A stretch of DNA of 64,000 bases from Burkholderiaceae bacterium. Lineage in GTDB: Bacteria; Pseudomonadota; Gammaproteobacteria; Burkholderiales; Burkholderiaceae_B. Under the pieces are notes generated by a model. It ran no database searches. It was not told the DNA's origin and saw only the letters and a list, made by a program, of their open reading frames with translations. Positions 8,376-16,424 of the stretch are shown piece by piece; within the stretch, counting starts at the first letter, position 1; every line of letters begins with the position of its first letter. A program made the position numbers and the translations under genes. The stretch is from the NCBI GenBank assembly GCA_023653055.1, contig JAMNXR010000016.1, positions 19,850-83,849 of the forward strand. The letters run 5' to 3'.

Positions 8376-9942
8376 AAACTTTTCCAGCTCGCAAACTGTT
8401 CGTAAAACTGTGGTCGCTACCAAAGCTGGCGTTGTGGCCGCTCAGCATCGACGTGCGGCCGAAGTCGGTGCCGCGGTCCTCGATGCGGGCGGCGATGCGG
8501 TCGATGCCGCCATTGCGACCTCCTTTGCCATTGGTGTTGTCGAACCGTGGATGAGTGGCCCTGCCGCGGGTGGCACCATGGTCTTATGGCGTGCCAAAGA
8601 AGGTAAAGCACGCGTAATCGATTTTGGTTGTCGATCCCCGCGCGAGCTCAATCCTGCTGACTACCCACTGAGTGGGGCAGGAAAGTCCTCAGATTTATTT
8701 CCTTGGGCCTCCGTCGTCGACGATCGCAACGTCATGGGTGCGACCGCTGTTGCCGTGCCAGGCGCGGTCGCGGGCATGGATCTCGCCCACAAACATTTTG
8801 GACGTATGCCATGGAAAGACTTGGTCACACCTGCGGCCAAGCTCGCCGATGCGGGCTTATTGGTTGACTGGTACACAACGCTCGTGACCGCCGCGAATGC
8901 TCGCGTGCTCAGCAAAGATCCTGACACCGCCAAAATGTTTCTGGACGAAGGACACTGGCCGATCGCTGGAGAGTGGACCTCCCTGACGGAAAAACATCTC
9001 AACCAGAAAGCCTTCGCCCAAACACTCATGCAAATCGCCGAAGGCGGTGCAGACGCTTTTTATAAAGGCGATATCGCCGAACAACTCGCGAAAGACGTTC
9101 GGGCAAAAGGTGGGTGCTTGAGCGTACAAGACTTGCACGACTATCAAGCGTCAATCATTGAGCCACTAACGATCAACTACCGTGGCGGTCGGGTGTATGC
9201 AACGCCTGGGCTCACCGGTGGTCCGACCTTTGGCAAAGCCTTAGAGATACTCGCACATGAACTATCGCCAAGCAAAGGAAAACCCAACGCAGCGACCTAC
9301 GCAGGTTTCGCGCGCGCACTCGATGCCGCCTTCAAACTGCGCTTTGAAAACATGGGCGACCACGAGTCACCCAAAGCACCCGGTTCCACCACACATTTCA
9401 GCGTGGTCGATCGCGAGGGCAACATGTGCGCAGTGACCCAAACCTTACTGTCTATTTTCGGATCACGTGTGGTGTCACCCTCTACAGGCATGTTGCTCAA
9501 TAACGGCATCATGTGGTTCGACCCCGAACCCGGCAAGCCCAACTCGCTCGGGCCCAACAAGCGCTGTCTGGCAAACTATTCTCCCGTCATCGGTGAGGAT
9601 GCTTTAGGCCGTCGCTTTGCAATTGGCGCCTCAGGTGGTCGGAAAATTCTCGGTGCCGTCATGCAATTAAGCTCTTTCATGATCGACCATGGCCTAAACC
9701 TTGAGGAAGCCTTTCACACTCCCCGTATTGATGTCAGTGGCAGCGGGAAAATCACTGCCGACCAAACCCTCTCGGCAGACATCATTGCTGTGCTCGAAAA
9801 AGAAATGCCTGTGATTCAAACACGTCGCAATATTTATCCCTATTCGTTCGCTTGTCCGGCCGGCGTCATGCGCGACGGCGATATGAATATGGGCTGTACC
9901 GAAATTATGTCGCCCTACGGTGACGCTATTGCAGGCGGTTGA
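8368..9942 (+). CDS. gamma-glutamyltransferase-like Ntn hydrolase
   Basis: A 524-residue protein from ATG 8368, which overlaps the upstream gene. N-terminal marks of the family are KAGVVAAQHRRAAEVG, GGDAVDAAIATSFAIGVVEP and SGPAAGGTM. The self-processing nucleophile is Thr341 in TTHFSVVDREGN, followed by FGSRVVSP and LLNNGIMWF. There is no signal peptide, so a cytoplasmic member is more likely than periplasmic glutathione-cleaving Ggt; oxamate amidohydrolase-type members have similar length. The partner hydrolase and PaiB-like gene suggest a dedicated catabolic step, inferred only from context. Confidence 0.85.
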   Translation: MLENFSSSQTVRKTVVATKAGVVAAQHRRAAEVGAAVLDAGGDAVDAAIATSFAIGVVEPWMSGPAAGGTMVLWRAKEGKARVIDFGCRSPRELNPADYPLSGAGKSSDLFPWASVVDDRNVMGATAVAVPGAVAGMDLAHKHFGRMPWKDLVTPAAKLADAGLLVDWYTTLVTAANARVLSKDPDTAKMFLDEGHWPIAGEWTSLTEKHLNQKAFAQTLMQIAEGGADAFYKGDIAEQLAKDVRAKGGCLSVQDLHDYQASIIEPLTINYRGGRVYATPGLTGGPTFGKALEILAHELSPSKGKPNAATYAGFARALDAAFKLRFENMGDHESPKAPGSTTHFSVVDREGNMCAVTQTLLSIFGSRVVSPSTGMLLNNGIMWFDPEPGKPNSLGPNKRCLANYSPVIGEDALGRRFAIGASGGRKILGAVMQLSSFMIDHGLNLEEAFHTPRIDVSGSGKITADQTLSADIIAVLEKEMPVIQTRRNIYPYSFACPAGVMRDGDMNMGCTEIMSPYGDAIAGG

Positions 9943-9944
9943 AT

Positions 9945-10595
9945 ATGTATTTACCCAAGCACTTCGAACAACAAGACCTTGAGTCTTTGACAGCCTTGCT
10001 CAAGGCGTATCCTCTCGGCGCGCTTGTCACGCAACAAGACGGCGCGGTTGAGGCCAACCACATTCCCTTTGTTCTCGAAGGTGGCCTTGCAGTCGGCGGC
10101 AAACTCATCGGCCATGTTGCCAAGGGAAATCCAGTTTGGAAAAGTGACTCGACACAACATGAGTCTTTAGTGATCTTTCAAGGACCTGAGGCCTACATCT
10201 CGCCCAACTGGTACCCCTCGAAACAGGTTCACCACCAAGTTGTCCCCACCTACAACTATGCGGTCGTGCATGTATACGGCACGTTATCCATCACGCATGA
10301 TGAGGCGATCAAAAGACAAATCGTCACCGACCTCACTCAGAGAATGGAACAAACAAGGCAAAGCACTTGGCAAGTTTCTGATGCCCCCAGCGATTACCTT
10401 GAAAAAATGCTCGCGGCCATCGTCGGGATCGAACTCACCATCACACGTGTGCAGGCCAAGTGGAAGGTCAGTCAAAATCGTGATGTCGCGGACCGCGGTG
10501 GTGTCGAACAAGGTTTGCGCGCACAGGGCACAACTGAAAGAGACCACCGTATGAGTGCGGTCGTTCGCACGGGCTTTGGGATCGGAACGGAATAA
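9945..10595 (+). CDS. FMN-binding PaiB-like protein
   Basis: A 216-residue protein from ATG 9945, 2 bp after the preceding stop. The start MYLPKHFEQQDLE, ANHIPFVLEG, LIGHVAKGNPVWK, GPEAYISPNWYPSK and PTYNYAVVHVYG match the PaiB 'FMN-binding negative transcriptional regulator' family, with a split-barrel flavin fold. It is the third gene of a tight operon with the hydrolase and GGT-like gene. In Bacillus, PaiB is a repressor; in proteobacteria the biochemical role is mostly untested. The family is clear, the function not. Confidence 0.88.
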   Translation: MYLPKHFEQQDLESLTALLKAYPLGALVTQQDGAVEANHIPFVLEGGLAVGGKLIGHVAKGNPVWKSDSTQHESLVIFQGPEAYISPNWYPSKQVHHQVVPTYNYAVVHVYGTLSITHDEAIKRQIVTDLTQRMEQTRQSTWQVSDAPSDYLEKMLAAIVGIELTITRVQAKWKVSQNRDVADRGGVEQGLRAQGTTERDHRMSAVVRTGFGIGTE

Positions 10596-10604
10596 CTAAA
10601 AGGT

Positions 10605-10949
10605 CTAGCGACCTAGCTGCGTAGTGCAATCAACCGTGGCATGAATCAACAGCTTTTTTTCATTATTCTGGGCAGGAAACTCGGTCGAAACGACTTTACA
10701 ACCCGTGGCTTTTTCAATGGCCTCAATCTGTCTTGCTTTCTGCTTGTCATAATCAGTACCGAACCACCCGCCTTGCTTTCCACCAAAAGCCTCCCACTTG
10801 TCATTGCCAAGTGGAATGATGCTGATTTCTCGCTGATCAAGCACAATGATCTGACGCGCAGGATCGCGGTGGTAATAGACGGCACTACCCTGACATCCAA
10901 CGAGCACGCTCGCGACAGCCACTAGAGCGACAAAGGGCAACATTTTCAT
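10605..10949 (-). CDS. small predicted lipoprotein
   Basis: A 114-residue protein with a lipoprotein signal: positive MKM, a hydrophobic run and lipobox LVGC with Cys19 as the lipidation site. The mature part has ATGCKVVSTEF and IHATVDC, giving two further cysteines that could pair. No family recognised. It lies tail-to-tail with the PaiB-like gene and has a 159-bp divergent gap to the aldolase gene. Probably an envelope lipoprotein of unknown role. Confidence 0.7.
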   Translation of the reverse strand: MKMLPFVALVAVASVLVGCQGSAVYYHRDPARQIIVLDQREISIIPLGNDKWEAFGGKQGGWFGTDYDKQKARQIEAIEKATGCKVVSTEFPAQNNEKKLLIHATVDCTTQLGR

Positions 10950-11108
10950 CTATATTCTCTGATATCGATACAAACAAAACAGCTTCAGCGCTAAGCATAA
11001 CGCTATTTTCTGTGTATTCCGAACAGAACCACTCGCGAAATCGTTCGCGGCTTGGTATCTTTAGCTTTATAAAATTTATTCTTGCAAAAACTTTAGGAGC
11101 ACATACTC

Positions 11109-11897
11109 ATGGCAAAAGAAGGCGTATTGCAGATTCCCTCACTCAAAGGCAAAGTATCGGATGCTGAGTGGCAAACGCGTGTCGATTTAGCTGCCTGTTA
11201 TCGGCTCGTTGAAATTTACGGAATGGCAGATATGATCGCCAATCACATTTCTGCACGCGTCCCCGGCGAAGAGGGTACATACCTCATCAATGCCTACGGC
11301 TTGATGTACGAAGAAATCACTGCTTCCAGCCTTCTCAAGGTTGACCACCACGGCAATATCATTACCAAGCCTGATTTCGGCGATCTCAACTACGGTGTCA
11401 ACAAAGCCGGCGCTGTCATTCACAGTGCCGTCCACCATGCGCGCCCAGAAGTGGGTTGTGTGATTCACACACATAGCTGGGCCTCGATGGCCGTGTCGTC
11501 GCTTGAATGCGGGCTATTGCCCTTAACGCAAACAGCGATGCGCTTTCTTAAAATCAGTTATCACAATTATGAAGGCGTTGTGTTGGATGAAGCCGAGCAA
11601 GAGTCTTTGTGTCGGGACTTGGGCAATAGCGAAGCCATGATTTTGCGCAACCATGGGGCATTGACCGTGGGACGCACCATTGGCGAGGCGTTCAACTGGA
11701 TGCACCGTCTGGAGTTGTCCTGCCGCGCACAAATCGGTGCGATGTCCTGCAATTCACCGATGTCCAAGGTCTCGCAAAAAGTCTTGGATGAGACGTGGAA
11801 CAACTATCAGCCCGGGACACGCCGTCCTTATGGTGTGATGGAGTGGCCCGCACTGCTGCGCAAGCTTGACCGCACAGATACCTCCTACCGGAACTAA
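11109..11897 (+). CDS. class II aldolase/adducin family protein
   Basis: A 262-residue protein with the zinc-site motif HSAVHHARPEVGCVIHTHSW (His ligands near residues 100-119), the NHISAR loop and RNHGALTVG late in the domain. These fit the class II aldolase/adducin N-terminal-domain family. No signal peptide. TTAGGAGC gives the ribosome site. The next gene is a D-2-hydroxyacid dehydrogenase, but a good terminator lies between them. The substrate cannot be inferred; members act on sugar phosphates or hydroxyketones. Confidence 0.88.
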   Translation: MAKEGVLQIPSLKGKVSDAEWQTRVDLAACYRLVEIYGMADMIANHISARVPGEEGTYLINAYGLMYEEITASSLLKVDHHGNIITKPDFGDLNYGVNKAGAVIHSAVHHARPEVGCVIHTHSWASMAVSSLECGLLPLTQTAMRFLKISYHNYEGVVLDEAEQESLCRDLGNSEAMILRNHGALTVGRTIGEAFNWMHRLELSCRAQIGAMSCNSPMSKVSQKVLDETWNNYQPGTRRPYGVMEWPALLRKLDRTDTSYRN

Positions 11898-11910
11898 AGT
11901 CACACGCATC

Positions 11911-11947
11911 ACTGACGCACCTCAGCGTGCGTCAGTCTACGATTTTT
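11911..11947 (+). terminator. Rho-independent terminator after the class II aldolase gene
   Basis: A perfect 10-bp stem, ACTGACGCAC (11911-11920) with GTGCGTCAGT (11927-11936), closes a 6-base loop and is followed by CTACGATTTTT. It separates the aldolase gene from the dehydrogenase gene. Confidence 0.85.
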
Positions 11948-11982
11948 AAATCATTCCCTCAGCATTTGCCAAGGTTACTAAC

Positions 11983-12996
11983 GTGTCCATTCCAAAACTC
12001 AGTCATCCACCACGCATCCTGCTATCAGATAAAACGGCTGAGGAGCTCGCCCCCAAAATCGCTAATATCTTAGGCGTGGATGGCTATGTTCGCGTCACGG
12101 CACAACAAATCCATGAGGGCACTGCAGATGCCGATTTCTGTTTTGTTTCGCGTGACATCACCGCGACCTCTACCAAACAAAACATCATTCCAGAAACGCA
12201 ATATGTCTACGATGCGCTCAAACACTCAAAAGCGCTGCAATGGGTACACATTCACTCAGCTGGTGTAGATCGACAAATTTTCCTCGATTTAATGGCAAAA
12301 GGGGTGACCGTCACGAGCTCATCCGGCGCGAGTGCGAGTCTGGTGGCGCAAACGGCCCTGACTGGATTGCTTTCGCTGTCGCGTCGCTTTCCTCAACTTG
12401 CTGCTGCGCAACGGGCGCACGTTTGGGCACCCTTTTTCAAGGTCGGACTTCCTCCAGATCTCGAAGGACAGACGGCTACGATAGTTGGTTGGGGTCCAAT
12501 TGGTCAAAAACTAGCCGCATGGTTAAAAGCGCTTGGCCTAAACATTATTGTCGTGCGTCAATCCGCGAGCTCGACGATCCCCGACACCCGCGTGGTGTCT
12601 TTTAACGAATTCAATCATATTCTTCAAGAAACGGATTGGCTGGTGCTTGCCTGCCCACTCACCGCACAAACGACTAACCTAGTCAGCGCTGATGCACTGA
12701 ATCTCATGAAGCCCTCTGCGCACATCGTCAATATTTCACGGGGCGCAGTGATCGACGAACCTGCAATGATTCGCGCGCTACAAAGTGGGCGCTTGGCCGG
12801 TGCCTATCTCGATGTCTTTGCGCAAGAGCCCTTGCCAACAGACTCTCCACTTTGGGATATGCCCAACGTGATTGCAACGCCGCATACAGCTGGCTTTTCA
12901 GATGCCATCCTTCAGCGCATGGCAGATAAATTTATTGAAAATCTTGGGCACTATGCCCGTGGGGAAAGCTTTATTAATGTTGCACGCTTAAGCTAA
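11983..12996 (+). CDS. D-2-hydroxyacid dehydrogenase family protein
   Basis: A 337-residue NAD(P)-dependent dehydrogenase starting at GTG 11983. The Rossmann loop GWGPIGQKLA lies near residue 168. Catalytic-region motifs follow in order: VNISRGAVIDEPAM (Arg), DVFAQEPLPTDSPLW (Glu) and ATPHTAGFSD (His). It resembles the glyoxylate/phosphoglycerate dehydrogenase-like group. It probably reduces a 2-ketoacid, but the substrate is unknown. It is convergent with the transglutaminase gene of the next cluster (6 bp between stops). Confidence 0.9.
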   Translation: MSIPKLSHPPRILLSDKTAEELAPKIANILGVDGYVRVTAQQIHEGTADADFCFVSRDITATSTKQNIIPETQYVYDALKHSKALQWVHIHSAGVDRQIFLDLMAKGVTVTSSSGASASLVAQTALTGLLSLSRRFPQLAAAQRAHVWAPFFKVGLPPDLEGQTATIVGWGPIGQKLAAWLKALGLNIIVVRQSASSTIPDTRVVSFNEFNHILQETDWLVLACPLTAQTTNLVSADALNLMKPSAHIVNISRGAVIDEPAMIRALQSGRLAGAYLDVFAQEPLPTDSPLWDMPNVIATPHTAGFSDAILQRMADKFIENLGHYARGESFINVARLS

Positions 12997-13002
12997 TACG
13001 TA

Positions 13003-13899
13003 TCAAATTACATGCTCTGAAGTCACTGCAATATCTAAAGTATGTTCGCCACCACCTCGAATGACGCCGCGTAGAGGCGATACGTCACCGAAATCTCTGC
13101 CTACCGCCACGCTAATATGATCCACACCAATGATCTTGTCATTGGTTGGATCAAGCTCAAGCCAGTGTCCAGGGGCGCTTGGGCAATATACGGAGACCCA
13201 TGCATGGGAGGCGTCTGCACCACGTAATTTTTTCTGACCAGGTGCCGGTTGTGTCAGCAAATATCCACTGACGTATCGTGCAGCCAAACCGATGGCACGC
13301 AAGCAACCAATATAAATATGTGAAAAATCCTGACAAACTCCCGCACGCTTTTCAAAAGCCTCCAGCATCGGCGTATGCACCTCTGTGGCGACAGGTGAAT
13401 ACTCAAAGTCGCGATGTATTCTTGCCGACAACTCTATGCTCGCCTCTGCAATCGGACGATCAGACCGAAAAGACTCAAGCGCATAATCCTGTAACTCGCG
13501 TAAGCGTGGCACGTAAGGGCTTGGGAAAATAAACTCACTCGCTGCAAGATAGGGTCGCTCTAATGCATACGCAAGTGACTCCGCTACCAATTCCCAGGGT
13601 GGCGTTTCTTTCGGATTAAAGTGGCTATATCTATTTTTCACCTGCACCGTTGAAACAGCTTTTACAACAAGAGCGCGATGGGGGGTCGAAAGTGTAAAAA
13701 ATGTTCGGCGATTGCCAAAAATATCTATCCCTTCAGTTTGTTGATCAGGTTGAGGTGTAATCATCAATCCTGAGCTCAGTACCTTTTGATCATCCGAATC
13801 TAATGGTCTTAGATATGCGAGATGATGTGCAAGCTCAACATCAGTTTGATACTGATAGCGCGTTTCGTGTTCGATCTCAATTTTTGCGATGCGCGTCAT
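13003..13899 (-). CDS. transglutaminase-like cysteine protease/amidase of an ATP-grasp peptide-modification cluster
   Basis: A 298-residue protein with a bacterial transglutaminase N-terminal domain (RIAKIEIEHETRYQY...) and a C-terminal papain-like domain. The triad is visible: Cys in GVCQDFSHIY, His in DASHAWVSVYCP and Asp in ELDPTNDK. Its ATG overlaps the stop of the upstream ATP-grasp/alpha-E gene (ATGA), so they are translationally coupled. Known for the family: such transglutaminases accompany circularly permuted ATP-grasp and alpha-E genes and are predicted to cut or transfer peptide amide bonds. No signal peptide; the actual substrate is unknown. Confidence 0.9.
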   Translation of the reverse strand: MTRIAKIEIEHETRYQYQTDVELAHHLAYLRPLDSDDQKVLSSGLMITPQPDQQTEGIDIFGNRRTFFTLSTPHRALVVKAVSTVQVKNRYSHFNPKETPPWELVAESLAYALERPYLAASEFIFPSPYVPRLRELQDYALESFRSDRPIAEASIELSARIHRDFEYSPVATEVHTPMLEAFEKRAGVCQDFSHIYIGCLRAIGLAARYVSGYLLTQPAPGQKKLRGADASHAWVSVYCPSAPGHWLELDPTNDKIIGVDHISVAVGRDFGDVSPLRGVIRGGGEHTLDIAVTSEHVI

Positions 13900-16406
13900 G
13901 ATGCAAAGTGTCGCTCAACAGCCAAGGTAAAAAATCGTCGGCTAATTTCATCGGAAAGCTGTGCGGCAAAAAGACTCAATGCACGGATCGTATCGACTTG
14001 TTTCAAGATCGCTTCTCCTTGTGGATTAAAAGTCGGCATTGATGCCATCAGCAACGCACTATCTGGCAGGTATCTGATCTCATCGGCCAAACTTCGCAAA
14101 ATACATTGAATAGAGCGAGGATTGGTTTCGTCCGTCACCAACAAATCCATGAGCGCATGGACATCCTGCTGTCGCTGATAGCGCGTACGGTATGTAATCG
14201 AGCTATCGAACAATACTAATAAGGTTTCAAAGCCACGTGGTGTGTATGCAGCGGCATTTGAAAAGAATGTACACAATACTTCGCTCAGACTAATCAGTCT
14301 TTCAATCAAACGCCCGACCGTCAACATATGCCAACCTAGATCGCGCGTCATTCTGTCAGATTGAAATCCAACTAAAGCCACAAGTTGAATACTGAGCGCA
14401 TCCAAGACTTCAATCGTATCGATCGCCGTGCGAGACGGGGTGCGCAACACCATCTGACGCATCGTTTGTGCGATTTCTGCATGCTCAGCGGGCAAGCGAT
14501 CTCTGACAGCCTTGAGTGCGTGTTCAAGCGCATCAATATTATCAATCAAGCCACCTTGGTCCTTCTTTGCCAAACCACTGATTAAGGTGCGTCCAAAAAT
14601 AACAGCAGACTCCGTCAAGCTCGGCGTATCCTTGGGGATCAGTTTATGTGACTCACCCAGAACACTCATGACATCATTGAGCACTGGCAGACTATCTTGT
14701 TGGTTAGTACTCACCAGCACCAACGCTTCCTTGGCGAGACGCACCACCGACTCGCAACGCTCGGTATACCGCCCAAGCCAAAATAAATTCTCGGCAGACC
14801 GACTCGATACGAGCTGCTCAGAGGCGGTCCAGCGAGGTATTTTTTCGCGACTCGGCAGCATTGAATACGTATCGACTGGCTGCTCAGTCATCACCCACGT
14901 ATCCAAGGTACTGCCACCACTTTGTATCGAAACAATATGGGGATCGACGGTTGCAATCCGTGTCATACCTCCCGGCAAAACTTGCCACTCCCCTTTCCCA
15001 TCAGCAATGGCATACACACGCAACATCGCCGTTCGAGGCGTCACGCGATCCTCTTGCCAGGTCGGGGCCTGAGAGAAAGGCAAATAACTTTGGGTGGTGT
15101 ACAAATCTGGCTGCTGTTCAATACGATCACGCCACATTTGACGATCTTTCTCGCTCAAGACGCTGGCGATTGCAGGCTGAAAATTTGTACGTGAGCTAGT
15201 CGAATACGTGGGTTTAATCACCTGCGTATCCAAATCCGGAGAAATATCTTTCCAGGCGGCAACCTCCCCACACCACCAAGTGTTGAGCGAGGGCATCTTA
15301 AGCGTCTCACCCAGCAGGTACTCGGAAATAGCAGGCAAAAATCCCTGAACGGCAGGCGACTCTAAAAAGCTTGTGCCAAGGGAATTCGCCATCACGACAT
15401 TCCCTGCGCGTACAGCTTGAAGCAGACCAGGAACACCTAAACTGGAGTCTGCTCGCAGCTCTAATGGATCGCAAAAATCATCATCCAGACGACGCAACAA
15501 ACCATGAATCGGCTGTAAGCCATGCAAGGTCTTAAGATACAACCTGTCGTTGCGAACCGTTAAATCTGCCCCCTCCACCAAAGGTAAACCTAAGTAACGC
15601 GCCAAATAGGCGTGCTCGAAATAGGTTTCGCTATAAGGCCCAGGGGTCAACAAAGCAAAACGCGGTGTGTCTTGGGTGATGAGCGCCGCAGCAGTTTTCA
15701 TCGAATCCAACAATCGCTTATAACTCGATGCGATATGTTGCACACGCATCTCGCGATAGGCTTCTGGAAACAACCGCGAAACAATTAACCGGTTTTCCAA
15801 TACATAGCCGAGTCCCGAGGGTGACTGTGTGCGTTGACCGATCACCCACCAACGCCCCTTAGGTCCGCGCGCGATATCAAAAGCCACTACATGCAGATGA
15901 ACACCGCCAGGAGGCTGCACGCCTTGCATGGGTCGTAAATAACCGGGGTGGCCCAACACCAGTGCACTGGGCAAATATCCACCACGTATCAATCTTTGCT
16001 GCCCGTAAACATCCTGCACAATCGCATTCAATAGCTTTGCACGCTGCGCCATACTCGTCGCAATGTTGCGCCAGTCTGCGGGCTCAATCAACATGGGCAA
16101 GGGATTCAAAGACCACGGCCGAGCTTGGTCTTGGTTATCCGCGTAAACGTTATACGAGATTCCGTTTTGTTGAATCAGCCTGGCAATGGTGTCACTGCTG
16201 GCGGGCAAACCAGAAATACCGACCTCACCGAGATAGCCGAAAAATGTTTTCCACGGTTTGCGCAAGCCACCTGTTTGATCACGCAATTCATCGAAATGAC
16301 CCGCCTTTGTCTCTGCGGTCAGGCTGCACACGGACGTAAAGATGCGCTCAAGCGCGTCTTTACGGGCTTGCTCAGCGTCTTTCTTGGAGGTGGAATCTAC
16401 AGACAT
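13896..16406 (-). CDS. circularly permuted ATP-grasp fused to alpha-E domain
   Basis: An 836-residue fusion. Residues about 60-500 match the circularly permuted ATP-grasp family (LLTPGPYSETYFEHAYLARYLGLPLVEGADL, RRLDDDFCDPLELR, LPGGMTRIA); about 520-830 match the alpha-helical alpha-E domain (SRSAENLFWLGRYTERCESVVRLAKEAL). It is a paralogue of the two separate genes at 19975-22435, joined in one chain. The ATP-grasp segment aligned with LEDNLRVPSG of the separate paralogue reads IGQRTQSPSG, so acidic residues there are missing. Predicted to form amide bonds on peptides; the product is unknown. The DUF2126 gene ends 18 bp upstream. Confidence 0.92.
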   Translation of the reverse strand: MSVDSTSKKDAEQARKDALERIFTSVCSLTAETKAGHFDELRDQTGGLRKPWKTFFGYLGEVGISGLPASSDTIARLIQQNGISYNVYADNQDQARPWSLNPLPMLIEPADWRNIATSMAQRAKLLNAIVQDVYGQQRLIRGGYLPSALVLGHPGYLRPMQGVQPPGGVHLHVVAFDIARGPKGRWWVIGQRTQSPSGLGYVLENRLIVSRLFPEAYREMRVQHIASSYKRLLDSMKTAAALITQDTPRFALLTPGPYSETYFEHAYLARYLGLPLVEGADLTVRNDRLYLKTLHGLQPIHGLLRRLDDDFCDPLELRADSSLGVPGLLQAVRAGNVVMANSLGTSFLESPAVQGFLPAISEYLLGETLKMPSLNTWWCGEVAAWKDISPDLDTQVIKPTYSTSSRTNFQPAIASVLSEKDRQMWRDRIEQQPDLYTTQSYLPFSQAPTWQEDRVTPRTAMLRVYAIADGKGEWQVLPGGMTRIATVDPHIVSIQSGGSTLDTWVMTEQPVDTYSMLPSREKIPRWTASEQLVSSRSAENLFWLGRYTERCESVVRLAKEALVLVSTNQQDSLPVLNDVMSVLGESHKLIPKDTPSLTESAVIFGRTLISGLAKKDQGGLIDNIDALEHALKAVRDRLPAEHAEIAQTMRQMVLRTPSRTAIDTIEVLDALSIQLVALVGFQSDRMTRDLGWHMLTVGRLIERLISLSEVLCTFFSNAAAYTPRGFETLLVLFDSSITYRTRYQRQQDVHALMDLLVTDETNPRSIQCILRSLADEIRYLPDSALLMASMPTFNPQGEAILKQVDTIRALSLFAAQLSDEISRRFFTLAVERHFAS

Positions 16407-16424
16407 GGGGAATTGAACACTGAA

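Noticed and set aside
10641..10925. 94-codon frame opposite the lipoprotein gene
   Set aside because: Antisense shadow; the minus-strand frame has a clear lipobox and is the real gene.
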